From assembly GCA_001938995.1 (NCBI GenBank), contig MKZN01000008.1:1-64000 (forward strand): a stretch of DNA of 64,000 nt, read 5' to 3'. The notes beneath the pieces were generated by a model. The model ran no database searches. It saw nothing but the letters and a program-made list of their open reading frames with translations, and was not told the DNA's origin. The stretch comes from Bacillus pumilus (GTDB lineage Bacteria; Bacillota; Bacilli; Bacillales; Bacillaceae). The stretch's first letter is position 1, and every line of letters begins with the position of its first letter. This document shows positions 48,214 through 58,244 of this stretch, piece by piece. The translations under genes were made by a program, and so were the position numbers.

Positions 48214-48812
48214 CATGTTCCTCCTTCAAGGAATGATCTATTTTGTGTTCTCATTTTCTCTTCATAAAAACGAACCACTTTGTTTTTTGTGTGTCGTGCT
48301 TGAATATGAAATTGACTGAGCAGTTGCGCAAAGGCGGTTTGTCCTATTTCCAAATCGCTCACTTCAAATTCTAATTCATAGTCCTCTATTGTTAAATATC
48401 GGCTGTGATCCAAAACAATTAAGCCTTCTTGGATTCTTTTTTCTGCTCTTGATGTTTCAAGAGATCCGAAATACACAATTTGATCTTTGGGAATATTCAG
48501 GCGGTGTAAGCGGTCAGCCACTTCACCTTCTGGTATCTGGAAGGATTGAATCTGAGAGGGAGGTACGATCGCTTGATGAGTCTCCAACAAACCAATTTCA
48601 TGTGGTTCTTTTAAAGTGAGAACCCATTGCCCCTCTTTTTCTCTGATTCTTAGGGCAGCCAATTGCGATTTTATATCAAACTGAGGCGTATCAAAGTAAT
48701 AGTTGATTTGAGTACGAAAATCCTCATCTTGTAATTGAAAGTGTTGTTTGAGCTGTTCAAATTCATCTTTCATTAACAATTGCTTTAGTTCTATTTCGAT
48801 TTCCTGTGCCAT
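48213..48812 (-). CDS. yjbK: YjbK, CYTH-domain protein
   Basis: This 199-residue protein starts with the CYTH (triphosphate tunnel) signature [10 protein letters not shown], and acidic/basic residues alternate along the strands ([15 protein letters not shown]). CYTH proteins act on triphosphate compounds with Mg or Mn. It stands upstream of cwlQ and divergent from yjbL-sasB-nadF. A link to triphosphate or nucleotide turnover is likely but not proven. Confidence 0.85.
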   Translation of the reverse strand: MAQEIEIELKQLLMKDEFEQLKQHFQLQDEDFRTQINYYFDTPQFDIKSQLAALRIREKEGQWVLTLKEPHEIGLLETHQAIVPPSQIQSFQIPEGEVADRLHRLNIPKDQIVYFGSLETSRAEKRIQEGLIVLDHSRYLTIEDYELEFEVSDLEIGQTAFAQLLSQFHIQARHTKNKVVRFYEEKMRTQNRSFLEGGT

Positions 48813-49036
48813 TTTGACATCAACCTTTCATTTTGAGGAAATATATTAATTGTACATGATGTGAGAATGATTTGTAAAAGTCTGTTTTTCCCTTTAAAAG
48901 ATGCTTATGTAAAAGCTGAGCGATGTGAAAATGGTCAATTGAAAGAGAAATCAGCGTTTTCTCAAAAAGTTCAGTTTATCAAAATTGAACTTGATATGAT
49001 AAAATAAAGCTGTACTTTGTTGTAAAGGAGATCATG

Positions 49037-49402
49037 ATGCAAAACAGAATTGAAATCACAAAAGCAACCTTAACAGAAAACAGGCTGATATTGACGATTC
49101 AGTCAGAAGAGCCAATTCAAAAAGCAAAGGCGTCAGGGCAAATGCTCGTAGATTCTGATCACTTTGCGTTCGTTTACATACTTGAAACCGAGGAGTCTTT
49201 TACGTATCTCATTTTAGGAGAGAATACATGGGCTCCATTAAAGGAAGCAATCGATCGTGAAATCCCTGTCTACTTGACGGCTGAAGAAACATCGCTTGAA
49301 CTCATTCAACTTCATCAGGAATTAAACTATTTAATCGACAATATTAAAGACAATGCCAATTACGGAGATATGGAAGAGAAAGTGAAGAGCACATTCCTCT
49401 GA
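49037..49402 (+). CDS. yjbL: YjbL, UPF0738 family protein
   Basis: This 121-residue soluble acidic protein fits UPF0738 by its N-terminus MQNRIEITKATL and its middle SGQMLVDSDHFAFVYILE. ATG 49037 is preferred: AAAGGAG lies 6 nt upstream, while the ATG at 49034 is 3 nt from it. It precedes sasB by 33 nt and is probably in one operon with it. Function unknown. Confidence 0.82.
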   Translation: MQNRIEITKATLTENRLILTIQSEEPIQKAKASGQMLVDSDHFAFVYILETEESFTYLILGENTWAPLKEAIDREIPVYLTAEETSLELIQLHQELNYLIDNIKDNANYGDMEEKVKSTFL

Positions 49403-49435
49403 AATAATTAGGTATTTGGAATTGGGGGAAGTTTC

Positions 49436-50065
49436 ATGGACAAAAAACAATGGGATCAATTCCTCGCACCATATAAACAAGCAGTCGAAGAATTAAAAGT
49501 GAAACTCAAAGGCATTCGAAAGCTATATGATTTTGAGGACGACCATTCACCAGTAGAATTTGTGACAGGACGAGTCAAACCTGTTGTCAGTATATTAGAA
49601 AAGGCAAAGCGTAAAAACATTCCGATGCATGAAATTGAAACCATGCAGGATATTGCTGGGCTTCGCATCATGTGCCAGTTTGTAGAAGACATACAAGTCG
49701 TGAAAAAAATGCTCCAGTCACGTAAAGATTTTGTAGTTGTCGATAAACGTGATTATATTGCCGAGCATAAAGAGAGCGGATACCGCTCATATCATCTTGT
49801 TGTTCTATACCCGCTGCAAACTGTAAGTGGAGAGAAGCAGCTACTCGTCGAGATCCAAATTCGTACACTTGCGATGAACTTTTGGGCAACGATTGAGCAT
49901 TCTCTCAATTATAAATATAGCGGAAATATCCCGGAGAAGGTCAAGCTACGCTTGCAAAGAGCTTCTGAGGCAGCATCTCGTCTTGATGATGAGATGTCTG
50001 AAATTAGAGGAGAAATTCAAGAAGCACAGGTGGCATTTTCACGGAAAAAAAAAGAAGATAGCTGA
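49436..50065 (+). CDS. sasB: small alarmone synthetase SasB (RelQ/YjbM)
   Basis: This 209-residue GTP pyrophosphokinase has only the RelA/SpoT synthetase domain, without the hydrolase or the regulatory parts. It makes (p)ppGpp. Visible motifs are [37 protein letters not shown] and [10 protein letters not shown] predicted C-terminal helix ([11 protein letters not shown]) matches the tetramer-forming region of RelQ. It lies just before nadF, as in B. subtilis. Confidence 0.93.
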   Translation: MDKKQWDQFLAPYKQAVEELKVKLKGIRKLYDFEDDHSPVEFVTGRVKPVVSILEKAKRKNIPMHEIETMQDIAGLRIMCQFVEDIQVVKKMLQSRKDFVVVDKRDYIAEHKESGYRSYHLVVLYPLQTVSGEKQLLVEIQIRTLAMNFWATIEHSLNYKYSGNIPEKVKLRLQRASEAASRLDDEMSEIRGEIQEAQVAFSRKKKEDS

Positions 50066-50130
50066 ACCAATGCTTGATCAAATATGATGCTGCTCTTTCA
50101 TCGCAGCAAGGTGGAAAAGGAGAAGAATTC

Positions 50131-50931
50131 ATGAAATTCGCAGTATCTTCAAAAGGGAATGCTGTATCTGACACACTCAAATCTAAAATCCAGACATATT
50201 TACTAGATTTTGGACTGGAACTGAATGAAGAGGAACCAGATCTTGTCATTACAGTTGGAGGAGATGGGACGCTTCTGTATGCTTTTCACCGTTATAGCAA
50301 TCGCTTGGATAAAACAGCTTTTGTCGGTGTGCATACAGGGCATCTCGGCTTTTATGCAGACTGGGTGCCTAGTGAAATTGAAAAGCTTGTACTAGCCATC
50401 GCCAAAACACCTTATCATATTGTTGACTATCCGATTCTTGAAGTCATTGTCAGGTACAACAATGGCGGCCGGGAAGAGAAATATTTAGCCATGAATGAAT
50501 GTACGATCAAAAGTATGGAAGGTACGCTTGTAGCAGATGTTGAAATCAAGGGGCAACTTTTTGAAACATTTAGAGGAGATGGGCTTTGTTTGTCCACTCC
50601 ATCAGGCAGTACGGCTTATAACAAAGCACTTGGGGGCGCCATTATTCATCCTTCCATCAGAGCTATTCAGCTGGCTGAAATGGCTTCGATCAATAATAGG
50701 GTTTTCCGAACAGTTGGTTCACCGCTTATTTTGCCAGATCACCATACGTGTGTGATCAAACCGATCAATGATGTGAATTTTCAAGTGACGATAGATCATT
50801 TGACATTACTTCATCAAGACGTGAAATCTATTCAATGCCGTGTGGCAGATGAGAATGTCCGTTTTGCCCGATTTAGACCGTTTCCGTTTTGGAAAAGAGT
50901 GCAAGATTCCTTTATTGGAAAAGGTGAATAA
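50131..50931 (+). CDS. nadF: NAD kinase NadF (PpnK)
   Basis: This 266-residue enzyme phosphorylates NAD to NADP. The GGDGT motif is in [16 protein letters not shown], and the second motif is NECTIKS. The long glycine-rich [19 protein letters not shown] block also fits. ATG 50131 follows AAAAGGAG; a longer frame from 50074 is not supported. It forms an operon with sasB upstream and yjbO downstream. Confidence 0.94.
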   Translation: MKFAVSSKGNAVSDTLKSKIQTYLLDFGLELNEEEPDLVITVGGDGTLLYAFHRYSNRLDKTAFVGVHTGHLGFYADWVPSEIEKLVLAIAKTPYHIVDYPILEVIVRYNNGGREEKYLAMNECTIKSMEGTLVADVEIKGQLFETFRGDGLCLSTPSGSTAYNKALGGAIIHPSIRAIQLAEMASINNRVFRTVGSPLILPDHHTCVIKPINDVNFQVTIDHLTLLHQDVKSIQCRVADENVRFARFRPFPFWKRVQDSFIGKGE

Positions 50932-50950
50932 GAAAGAGGTCGTTCCCCGG

Positions 50951-51844
50951 ATGGAATACTTTACACTAACCAAAACCATCGCAACCGAAGACCAGGGTCT
51001 CTTATTAAAGGATTATTTAATTGAACTTGGTATTTCGAAAAGAATGCTGACAGATATTAAATTTGATGGCGGTGATCTTCTCATAAATGGGGAACATGTC
51101 ACTGTAAGATACGAGCTACACGAGGGAGACAGACTTACCATTTTATTTCCTAAAGAAAAGGTAAGTGAAGGGTTAAAGCCATCTCCTATTCCACTTGATA
51201 TTTTATTTGAGGATGAGCATGTGCTTGTGCTGAATAAAAAACCGTCTATGCCATCTATTCCTTCTAGAGAGCACCCTGAGCATAGTATTGCAAATGGACT
51301 TTTGTACCATTATAAACAGCAATCCGTTCGCTTAACTGTTCATTTGGTGAATCGCCTTGATCGGGATACATCTGGTGTCATGCTTGTCGCCAAACATCGC
51401 TTTGCACACAGCCTTTTGTCCAAAGCGCAAAAAAACGGGGAAGTGATGCGAACGTATCGGGCGTTTACACATGGTATGCTCACAAAAAGACAAGGCACGA
51501 TTAAAGCGAAAATTGCACGAAAAGGGGACAGTATCATTGAACGAATGGTTGATGAGACTGGACAAGAGGCAACTACACATTATCACGTAAGAGCATTTGA
51601 TGCTGATTTGAATATGTCGGATGTGTCTCTCACATTAGAAACTGGCAGAACCCATCAAATTCGTGTACATATGCAGTATGTAGGTCATCCGCTCCTAGGT
51701 GATACACTTTATGGCGGTACGAGGGAGCGGATAGACCGGCAAGCACTGCATAGTGAAACCCTTGTCTTTCCTCATCCGATGACTGATGAGGAGATGAAGT
51801 TTTCGGCGCCTTTGCCAGATGATATGAAATCATTGCTTCTATAA
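50951..51844 (+). CDS. yjbO: YjbO, RluA-family pseudouridine synthase
   Basis: This 297-residue protein has an N-terminal S4-like domain (LKDYLIELGISKRMLTDIKFDGG) and a pseudouridine synthase core. The catalytic motif is HLVNRLDRDTSGVML, with the aspartate in RLDRDTSG, and GRTHQIRVHM follows. The most likely start is ATG 50951 after AAAGAGG, with a long 11-nt spacing. Longer in-frame starts overlap nadF and lack sites. The RNA target is unknown. Confidence 0.87.
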   Translation: MEYFTLTKTIATEDQGLLLKDYLIELGISKRMLTDIKFDGGDLLINGEHVTVRYELHEGDRLTILFPKEKVSEGLKPSPIPLDILFEDEHVLVLNKKPSMPSIPSREHPEHSIANGLLYHYKQQSVRLTVHLVNRLDRDTSGVMLVAKHRFAHSLLSKAQKNGEVMRTYRAFTHGMLTKRQGTIKAKIARKGDSIIERMVDETGQEATTHYHVRAFDADLNMSDVSLTLETGRTHQIRVHMQYVGHPLLGDTLYGGTRERIDRQALHSETLVFPHPMTDEEMKFSAPLPDDMKSLLL

Positions 51845-51845
51845 A

Positions 51846-51886
51846 TAAAAAACCCGGTTACCTGCACAGCAGGACCGGGTTTTTTA
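51846..51886 (+). terminator. bidirectional terminator between yjbO and prpE
   Basis: The stem AAAAAACCCGGT / ACCGGGTTTTTT has T runs on both strands. Confidence 0.9.
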
Positions 51887-52624
51887 TGTGAAATGCTGAA
51901 ACCTCGTTTTGTCATAAGGCATGGAGGAAGGGACAGAAATGGTTTTCAGTTCAGGATATTGAAGTGCAGACAGTTGATTGCCAAAAACGCAACCTGTATC
52001 GATATTAACCGTTCTTCCCACAAATCTCGGTTCTTTCACCGGTGTATGACCATAGACAATCCACGCTTTTCCATGATACTCCTTTGCCCAGTCTTTCCTT
52101 ACAGGTCTTCCGTCAGGCCAAGTCTCTCCGGTGACATCTCCAAATAATAAATAGGATCGCATGTGCCTATTTGGTGTTTTTCCAATATCTTTTTCCTTCA
52201 TGGCTGCGTGCGCAATGATCAGCTCGTGTGGAATCAGTACATCATAAAGCGGGGCCTTCTCAAATAATTGTTTGAACTCACTTGATAATTTGTTTTGTTT
52301 TTTGATGGGTAGCTTTTTGATCTCATTAACCGTTGTTTCAATCCCGTGTAGTAATTTCACTGGATTTCCTTTTAAGTAACGATAAAGCTTAAAGCAATGA
52401 TTACCAGGAACGTAACGGATCGCCCCATGTGCATAAGCATGGATGACAAATTCCATGACCTCTACTGATTGAGGACCGCGATCTGTTAAATCACCAACAA
52501 GGGCGAGCGTTCTTTGATCAGGGTGGACGGGAAGTCCATCTTTGAGTTTATATCCAAGTTTGTCTATTAGGATGAGTAGCTCTTCGTAGCAGCCATGGAT
52601 ATCACCAATCATATCGAATTTCAT
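51884..52624 (-). CDS. prpE: PrpE, bis(5'-nucleosyl)-tetraphosphatase/PPP-family phosphatase
   Basis: This 246-residue calcineurin-like phosphoesterase has the metal-binding motifs GDIHGC (residues 7-12), GDLTDRGP and GNHC. In B. subtilis PrpE is required for spore germination and hydrolyses Ap4A and phosphotyrosine peptides. The ATG has AGGAGG upstream. It is convergent with yjbO. Confidence 0.9.
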   Translation of the reverse strand: MKFDMIGDIHGCYEELLILIDKLGYKLKDGLPVHPDQRTLALVGDLTDRGPQSVEVMEFVIHAYAHGAIRYVPGNHCFKLYRYLKGNPVKLLHGIETTVNEIKKLPIKKQNKLSSEFKQLFEKAPLYDVLIPHELIIAHAAMKEKDIGKTPNRHMRSYLLFGDVTGETWPDGRPVRKDWAKEYHGKAWIVYGHTPVKEPRFVGRTVNIDTGCVFGNQLSALQYPELKTISVPSSMPYDKTRFQHFT

Positions 52625-52785
52625 AAACGTTCCTCCTGATTTTTTCTCATCATCATCGGGTGCGGAGAAGTTTGAATTTTAGAACATATAACGAATGACT
52701 TTCCTTTCGGTGATGCAATTGTTAGAATCAATGCTTTAACGTAAGACATGAAAGTATCAACATGAATGTTAGGAGGCTTTAGCCA

Positions 52786-54633
52786 ATGGAACATACGTCT
52801 GTTTCATCACTCGTTGTCGTCATTATTGTCGCCTTTTTCACCCCCATTTTATTGCACCGATTTAAGCTGACCATTCCAGTCGTTGTCGCCGAAATCATCA
52901 TGGGGCTCATCATTGGAAAAAGCGGTTTTCAACTTGTTGTCGAACATGATGCATGGCTAGATACGTTATCCATGCTAGGTTTTATTTTCCTCATGTTTTT
53001 AAGTGGGCTTGAAATAGATTTTTCTTCTTTTGAATCGAAGAAAAAGCCAAGAGTACTACCGAATGGTTTAAAAGAACCAAATACATTTAAAGCAGCAACC
53101 ATTATATTTATTGGGGTATTTTTTATTTCTTTTATTTTGTCCTATGCCTTTGTACTGGCAGGTTTTCTCGAAAATGCCTTCTTAATGACACTTATTATTT
53201 CCACCATATCATTAGGTGTCGTGGTTCCAACTTTAAAAGAGGAAAAGTTGATGCAGACAAACATTGGTCAAATTATTCTGCTTGTAGCAGTCATTGCTGA
53301 TTTGGTGACCATGGTTTTACTAGCTGTCTTTTCCTCCATTTATGGAGATGGAACTGGGAACATGTGGCTTTTGCTTTTATTATTTGCAGCTGGCATACTT
53401 CTTTATTTATTTGGCAGGGTCTTCAAGACAAAATCCATTTTTCAATCCATGTCAAAAGGAACGGTGCAAATTGGGACGAGGGCAATCTTTACTCTCATTA
53501 TAGTCTTAGTTGCATTATCTGAATCATTGGGGGCTGAAAATATTCTAGGGGCATTTTTAGCAGGTGTGCTCGTGTCACTTCTGTCACCAAATAAAGAGCT
53601 TGTACAGCAATTGGATTCTTTCGGTTACGGATTTTTAATTCCGATCTTTTTTGTCATGGTGGGTGTTGAGCTGGATGTATGGGTGCTCTTCAAAGATCCG
53701 ACAATCATGATGATGATTCCACTGCTGTTTATCGCATTACTATTAAGTAAGCTCATCCCGATTCTTTACTTGAAAAAATGGTATGACATGAACAAAGTGA
53801 TCGGTGCTGGTTTTTTATTAACAACGACCTTATCACTCGTGATTGCAGCTGCGACAATTGGTGAGCGGCTTGGTGTGATTGATCATAAAATGTCAGGGGC
53901 GCTTATTTTAGTCGCTGTGTTAACAAGCATTGTCACGCCTGTTTGGTTTAAGTCACTGTTTAAAAAAGACCAAGAAGTCAGTCATAAAAAGCGGGTGACC
54001 TTTATTGGCGCAAATCAGCTGACATTGCCTGTAACCCTTGATTTGCCCGAAGATGAATATGACATTCGTATTTTGCATGTGTTCCAAGAAAATAAAGAAG
54101 CGTTGCTTGCGGATTCAATTTTTAAAGTGGAAGCGATTGAGCAATATGACGATGATACCCTTAAAAAGGCAGGCATTGGTCAAGAAGATGTCTTAGTCGT
54201 TGCAACTGGTAACGAAACAAAAAATAAAGACATTGCTTTATTTGCAAAAGAAGCAGGGGCAAAACAAGTCATTGCAAGTGTGAACAAAGCAGAAGCAGAG
54301 CTGACGTTAAAGGAAGCAGGCATCGATACGTTTTCTAACTATCTTTCATCAAAAACGGTGTTAAGAGCATTAATTGAAGCGCCTGATGCGATTCGATTGT
54401 TAACGAATGAAGATACTTCTTTGTATCAAATTCAAATGAACAACCATCGTTACCATAATGTCATGCTGAGGGAATTTCCCTTTACCGGTGATTTGGTATT
54501 TGTCCGTATTTTTAGAGGGGTAGACAGCTTAGTGCCGCACGGGGATACCATGCTTAGAAGTGGTGATCGTGTGCTTGTGTCAGGCTCCCGGGAATACGTG
54601 GCAGGTCTTAGAGCTCAATTAGAGTTGAATTGA
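52786..54633 (+). CDS. yjbQ: YjbQ, CPA2-type monovalent cation/proton antiporter
   Basis: This 615-residue membrane protein has an N-terminal Na/H-exchanger domain of about 12 helices (residues 1-390). A cytosolic TrkA-N (RCK) domain follows (KKRVTFIGANQLTLP), then a TrkA-C domain (about 530-615). The fused RCK part suggests ligand gating, for example by nucleotides, of potassium or sodium export. It stands alone before the thiamine riboswitch. The exact ion is not known. Confidence 0.87.
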   Translation: MEHTSVSSLVVVIIVAFFTPILLHRFKLTIPVVVAEIIMGLIIGKSGFQLVVEHDAWLDTLSMLGFIFLMFLSGLEIDFSSFESKKKPRVLPNGLKEPNTFKAATIIFIGVFFISFILSYAFVLAGFLENAFLMTLIISTISLGVVVPTLKEEKLMQTNIGQIILLVAVIADLVTMVLLAVFSSIYGDGTGNMWLLLLLFAAGILLYLFGRVFKTKSIFQSMSKGTVQIGTRAIFTLIIVLVALSESLGAENILGAFLAGVLVSLLSPNKELVQQLDSFGYGFLIPIFFVMVGVELDVWVLFKDPTIMMMIPLLFIALLLSKLIPILYLKKWYDMNKVIGAGFLLTTTLSLVIAAATIGERLGVIDHKMSGALILVAVLTSIVTPVWFKSLFKKDQEVSHKKRVTFIGANQLTLPVTLDLPEDEYDIRILHVFQENKEALLADSIFKVEAIEQYDDDTLKKAGIGQEDVLVVATGNETKNKDIALFAKEAGAKQVIASVNKAEAELTLKEAGIDTFSNYLSSKTVLRALIEAPDAIRLLTNEDTSLYQIQMNNHRYHNVMLREFPFTGDLVFVRIFRGVDSLVPHGDTMLRSGDRVLVSGSREYVAGLRAQLELN

Positions 54634-54689
54634 ATGCTTGACCAATAAACAAATCATGATTAAGATAGAGGTACAACATCATATCATTG

Positions 54690-54790
54690 ATCCACTAGGG
54701 GAGTCCTTTAAAAGGGCTGAGATAAAAGTATAGACTTTTAGACCCTCATTACCTGAACAGGTTCATACCTGCGTAGGGAAGTGGTGCGGT
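54690..54790 (+). promoter_or_regulatory. TPP (thi-box) riboswitch
   Basis: The leader upstream of tenA has the TPP-riboswitch hallmarks. The 5' part is CTAGGGGAGTCC...GGGCTGAGA, followed by CCTCATTACCTGAACAGG and the 3' helix TGCGTAGGGAAGTGG. The terminator hairpin follows. High TPP would favour termination and switch off the tenA-thiD operon. Confidence 0.95.
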
Positions 54791-54813
54791 TTTTGACTAT
54801 GCTTATACAAATT

Positions 54814-54848
54814 CCAAACCACTTTCCACGCGGAAAGTGGTTTTTTTA
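54814..54848 (+). terminator. riboswitch-linked terminator before tenA
   Basis: The stem AAACCACTTTCC / GGAAAGTGGTTT and a T run lie between the TPP aptamer and the tenA ribosome-binding site. Confidence 0.88.
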
Positions 54849-54873
54849 TGTGGAAAAATAGGAGGAGAAGATT

Positions 54874-55584
54874 ATGACTTTTTCAGAAGAATGTAAACAG
54901 GCAGCAGCAACATGGTGGAATGGAAGCTTTACACACCCTTTTGTTAAGGGAATTGGAGATGGTACTCTCTCCCTTGATCGTTTCACCTATTATGTGATGC
55001 AGGATTCGTATTATTTAACCCATTTTGCAAAGGTACAAGCGTATGGAGCAGCGATTACTGAGGATTTACATACGACTGGCAGAATGGCTTATCATGCTCA
55101 GGGTACATATGAAGCAGAGCTATCCCTGCATAGGAAGTTCACAGAACTTCTACAGATTTCAGATGAAGCCTTGGCTAACTTCAAACCTTCTCCAACGGCT
55201 TATGCATATACTTCTCACATGTACCGGTCAGTCAAAAGCGGTCGATTTGAGGAAATTTTAGCAGCGCTATTGCCATGCTACTGGCTTTATTATGAGGTCG
55301 GTGAAAAACTAAAACAAACCACTCCAGACCATCCCATTTATCAAGAATGGATTTTGACATATGGAGGGGATTGGTTTAAAGAGCTTGTCTTTGAACAGGT
55401 GAACCGTTTTGATGAACTGGCGGAGAAAGCACCAGAACATGTACGAGCCAATATGAAAGAACATTTCGTCATTTCGAGCTATTATGAATACCATTTTTGG
55501 GAGATGGCGTATCAAAAGGAAACGTGGCAAACAGCATACTTAGATGGGGTTGGTGCAAATGGAACTCCACGCAGTCACAAATGA
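54874..55584 (+). CDS. tenA: aminopyrimidine aminohydrolase TenA (thiaminase II)
   Basis: This 236-residue enzyme salvages aminomethyl-pyrimidine from degraded thiamine to give HMP. The nucleophile is Cys135 in LPCYWLYYEVG. The N-terminal TWWNGSFTHPF and YVMQDSYYL blocks are family marks. AGGAGG precedes the ATG. It is the first gene of the TPP-controlled operon, with tenI overlapping its end. Confidence 0.95.
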   Translation: MTFSEECKQAAATWWNGSFTHPFVKGIGDGTLSLDRFTYYVMQDSYYLTHFAKVQAYGAAITEDLHTTGRMAYHAQGTYEAELSLHRKFTELLQISDEALANFKPSPTAYAYTSHMYRSVKSGRFEEILAALLPCYWLYYEVGEKLKQTTPDHPIYQEWILTYGGDWFKELVFEQVNRFDELAEKAPEHVRANMKEHFVISSYYEYHFWEMAYQKETWQTAYLDGVGANGTPRSHK

Positions 55585-56176
55585 TTCGCTGCCTATTAAA
55601 GAGCTGATCGAGAAAATAAAAACGATAGAACCTGAAGTGGACTTTATTCATATCCGGGAACGGTCTAAAACCGCTCGTGAGCTTGTATACCTTGTGAAAA
55701 GTCTCCTTTCCGAAGGCGTACCCAAAGAGAAAATGGTGATCAATGACCGAGTAGACGTCGCATTGCTCACCAACATTCATCGTGTGCATCTCCCGGGTCA
55801 CAGCTTTTCTCCAAAGGAATTGAGGCGGAAATTTCCTCATCTTCATGCAGGCGTGTCTGTGCACTCATTAGAAGAAGCGCAAGCGGCAGAGAGAGAAGGG
55901 GCAGAGTATGTCATGTTTGGACATGTCTATGACACGTCATGTAAACAAGGCGTCAAGGCAAGAGGTGTAAAACTTGTCGAAGAAATGACATCTGCCGTAT
56001 CTATTCCAGTGGTGGTGATTGGCGGGATCACGCCCGATCGAATTCAGGAATTGATGCATGTCAAATTAAAAGGAATTGCTGTCATGTCCGGTATCTTCAC
56101 CCAAGATCACCCTCGTCTTCAGGCGCAAGCATTGGCTGAAAAGCTAAAGGAGAATCCTTATGAAAGAGCATTATGA
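55559..56176 (+). CDS. tenI: thiazole tautomerase TenI
   Basis: This 205-residue ThiE-like TIM-barrel protein isomerises the thiazole carboxylate phosphate made by ThiG. The N-terminus MELHAVTND and the glycine phosphate-binding GGITPDRI are visible. ATG 55559 matches the known MELHA start; a longer frame opens at 55544. It overlaps tenA and thiO, so translation is tightly coupled. Confidence 0.92.
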   Translation: MELHAVTNDSLPIKELIEKIKTIEPEVDFIHIRERSKTARELVYLVKSLLSEGVPKEKMVINDRVDVALLTNIHRVHLPGHSFSPKELRRKFPHLHAGVSVHSLEEAQAAEREGAEYVMFGHVYDTSCKQGVKARGVKLVEEMTSAVSIPVVVIGGITPDRIQELMHVKLKGIAVMSGIFTQDHPRLQAQALAEKLKENPYERAL

Positions 56177-57272
56177 CGTAGCGATCATTGGTGGCGGGAT
56201 TATCGGGATGTCTGCAGCCTATCACCTTGCGAAAGCAGGGAAGCGTGTGGCTGTCCTTGAGGCGAATGAAGTAGGGAAGAAAACAACGAGTGCCGCAGCC
56301 GGTATGCTCGGTGCACATGCTGAAGGAGAAGGGGACGAGGATATTTTCTTTCAGGTGGGCAGAGCAAGCCAGGAATTATACGAAAAATTAACGGTCGATC
56401 TACAGCATGAATCAGGCATTGATATTCGGAAATCAGCCGGAGGCATCATGAAAGTAGCCTTTACGGAGGAAGAAAAAAATGCACTTTGCCGAATGCAACA
56501 TTTATCCACATTTCAATGGCTTGAAGCAAATCGTGTCAAAGAACGACTCCCTCAAATAACAGATGACATCATTGGAGCGGGTCTCATTGAAGATGATGTG
56601 CATGTTGAGCCTTACTTGGTCTGTCGCGCCTTGTGGCAAGCGGCTGTTCGATATGGAGCGGTGGTTCAAGAATTTACACCGGTCATTGAAGTGAAACGGG
56701 ACAAAGAGGCATTGACTGTTAAAACAACAAGCGGCACATTGACATGTCGAGATCTGACTGTGGCAAGTGGTGTATGGTCAGGCCGTTTTTTTGAGGAGCT
56801 AGGATTATCTCATTCTCTTTATCCTGTGAAAGGAGAATGTGTGTCTGTGTGGAATAGCGGTCCAGCACTCAAACACACCATTTATCATGAGCATTGTTAC
56901 ATCGTGCAAAGAGACAGCGGAAAATTGGTCATCGGCGCAACGATGAAGCCTGATGATTGGCAAACGGTTCCAACCCTTGGTGGTGTTGAGGCAGTCATTC
57001 AAAAAGCAGCTCAGCTGATGCCTTCAATTAAAGAGATGGCTATTGATCAGTGCTGGGCAGGCCTTCGTCCAGCGACAAGTGATAAGCATCCGTACATCGG
57101 GAGACACCCCGAGGATGAGCGCATTCTTTTTGCTTCAGGACATTATCGAAATGGTATTTTACTTGCGCCAATTACCGGGGAAATCATTAGAGATTTGATT
57201 ATAAATCAGCATGTCAAAGAAGAATGGCTTCATGCATTTCGCATTGGCAGGAAGGAGGCGTCACTCGTATGA
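56160..57272 (+). CDS. thiO: glycine oxidase ThiO
   Basis: This 370-residue FAD enzyme oxidises glycine to the imine used for the thiazole. The FAD motif AIIGGGIIGMSAAYHL is at residues 9-24, and the DAO-family C-terminal block is CWAGLRPATSDKHPYIG. It starts inside tenI (17-nt overlap) with AAGGAG upstream. Its 3' end overlaps the thiS start by 4 nt. Confidence 0.94.
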   Translation: MKEHYDVAIIGGGIIGMSAAYHLAKAGKRVAVLEANEVGKKTTSAAAGMLGAHAEGEGDEDIFFQVGRASQELYEKLTVDLQHESGIDIRKSAGGIMKVAFTEEEKNALCRMQHLSTFQWLEANRVKERLPQITDDIIGAGLIEDDVHVEPYLVCRALWQAAVRYGAVVQEFTPVIEVKRDKEALTVKTTSGTLTCRDLTVASGVWSGRFFEELGLSHSLYPVKGECVSVWNSGPALKHTIYHEHCYIVQRDSGKLVIGATMKPDDWQTVPTLGGVEAVIQKAAQLMPSIKEMAIDQCWAGLRPATSDKHPYIGRHPEDERILFASGHYRNGILLAPITGEIIRDLIINQHVKEEWLHAFRIGRKEASLV

Positions 57273-57472
57273 AAATTCAATTAAATGGGAGAATTGTTGA
57301 TTTCGATCAAGAGAACGGCACAGTCTATGATCTGCTATCAGCCTATCAACTTGAAAACCGTGTGGTGATTGTAGAAAAGAACCAAGAAATCATTGATAAA
57401 GGAGCCTTTCAAGAAGTAAAAATCAAACCAAATGACACGATTGAAATTGTTCATTTTGTAGGAGGAGGATGA
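57269..57472 (+). CDS. thiS: ThiS, sulfur carrier protein
   Basis: This 67-residue ubiquitin-like protein carries sulfur as a C-terminal thiocarboxylate. It ends in VGGG, giving the Gly-Gly tail that ThiF adenylates. ATG 57269 has GGAAGGAGG upstream; a longer frame from 57224 lies in thiO and is rejected. It is followed by thiG 4 nt later. Confidence 0.94.
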   Translation: MKIQLNGRIVDFDQENGTVYDLLSAYQLENRVVIVEKNQEIIDKGAFQEVKIKPNDTIEIVHFVGGG

Positions 57473-57476
57473 CACG

Positions 57477-58244
57477 ATGCTACACATTGGCGGAAAAACA
57501 TTCACATCAAGGCTATTACTTGGTACAGGGAAGTACCCATCATTTGAGATTCAAAAAGAAGCCGTTGAGGTATCAGAGGCTGAAATTTTAACCTTTGCTG
57601 TCCGAAGAATGAATATTTTCGAAGAATCACAGCCGAATTTCTTAGAGCAGCTCGATCTATCAAGATATACATTACTCCCGAATACGGCGGGCGCAAGCAC
57701 AGCAGAAGAAGCGGTGCGCATTGCCCGCTTAGCAAAAGCTTCAGGACTTTGTGACATGATTAAGGTTGAAGTAATTGGCTGTTCAAGATCTCTTCTTCCT
57801 GACCCGGTGGAAACATTAAAGGCATCTGAACTGTTACTGGAAGAAGGCTTTATTGTTTTACCATATACATCAGATGATGTAGTGCTTGCAAGGAAGTTAG
57901 AAGAACTCGGGGTACATGCCATAATGCCAGGTGCTTCTCCAATCGGTTCAGGTCAAGGTTTACTCAATCCACTCAACCTCTCATTTATTATCGAGCAGGC
58001 GAAGGTACCTGTCATTATTGATGCCGGTGTAGGGTCTCCAAAGGATGCTGCCTACGCTATGGAGTTAGGCGCTGACGCTGTGCTACTGAATACAGCAGTG
58101 TCTGGAGCAAACGACCCAGTAAAAATGGCAAAAGCGATGAAGCTGGCCATTGAATCAGGCAGACTAGGCTTTGAAGCAGGGCGTATTCCACTGAAAAACT
58201 ACGGTATCGCTAGCAGTCCGCAAGAAGGAATGCCTGCGTTTTGA
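57477..58244 (+). CDS. thiG: thiazole synthase ThiG
   Basis: This 255-residue TIM-barrel enzyme forms the thiazole ring from DXP, glycine imine and ThiS thiocarboxylate. The Schiff-base lysine lies in MIKVEVIG, with a phosphate-binding [14 protein letters not shown] near the C-terminus. The ATG follows GGAGGAGG. Its stop overlaps the thiF TTG start. Confidence 0.95.
   Translation: MLHIGGKTFTSRLLLGTGKYPSFEIQKEAVEVSEAEILTFAVRRMNIFEESQPNFLEQLDLSRYTLLPNTAGASTAEEAVRIARLAKASGLCDMIKVEVIGCSRSLLPDPVETLKASELLLEEGFIVLPYTSDDVVLARKLEELGVHAIMPGASPIGSGQGLLNPLNLSFIIEQAKVPVIIDAGVGSPKDAAYAMELGADAVLLNTAVSGANDPVKMAKAMKLAIESGRLGFEAGRIPLKNYGIASSPQEGMPAF

Noticed and set aside
54690..54790. Idea that the structured leader before tenA might be a new riboswitch
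   Set aside because: Its conserved blocks are those of the TPP riboswitch and the downstream genes are thiamine genes.
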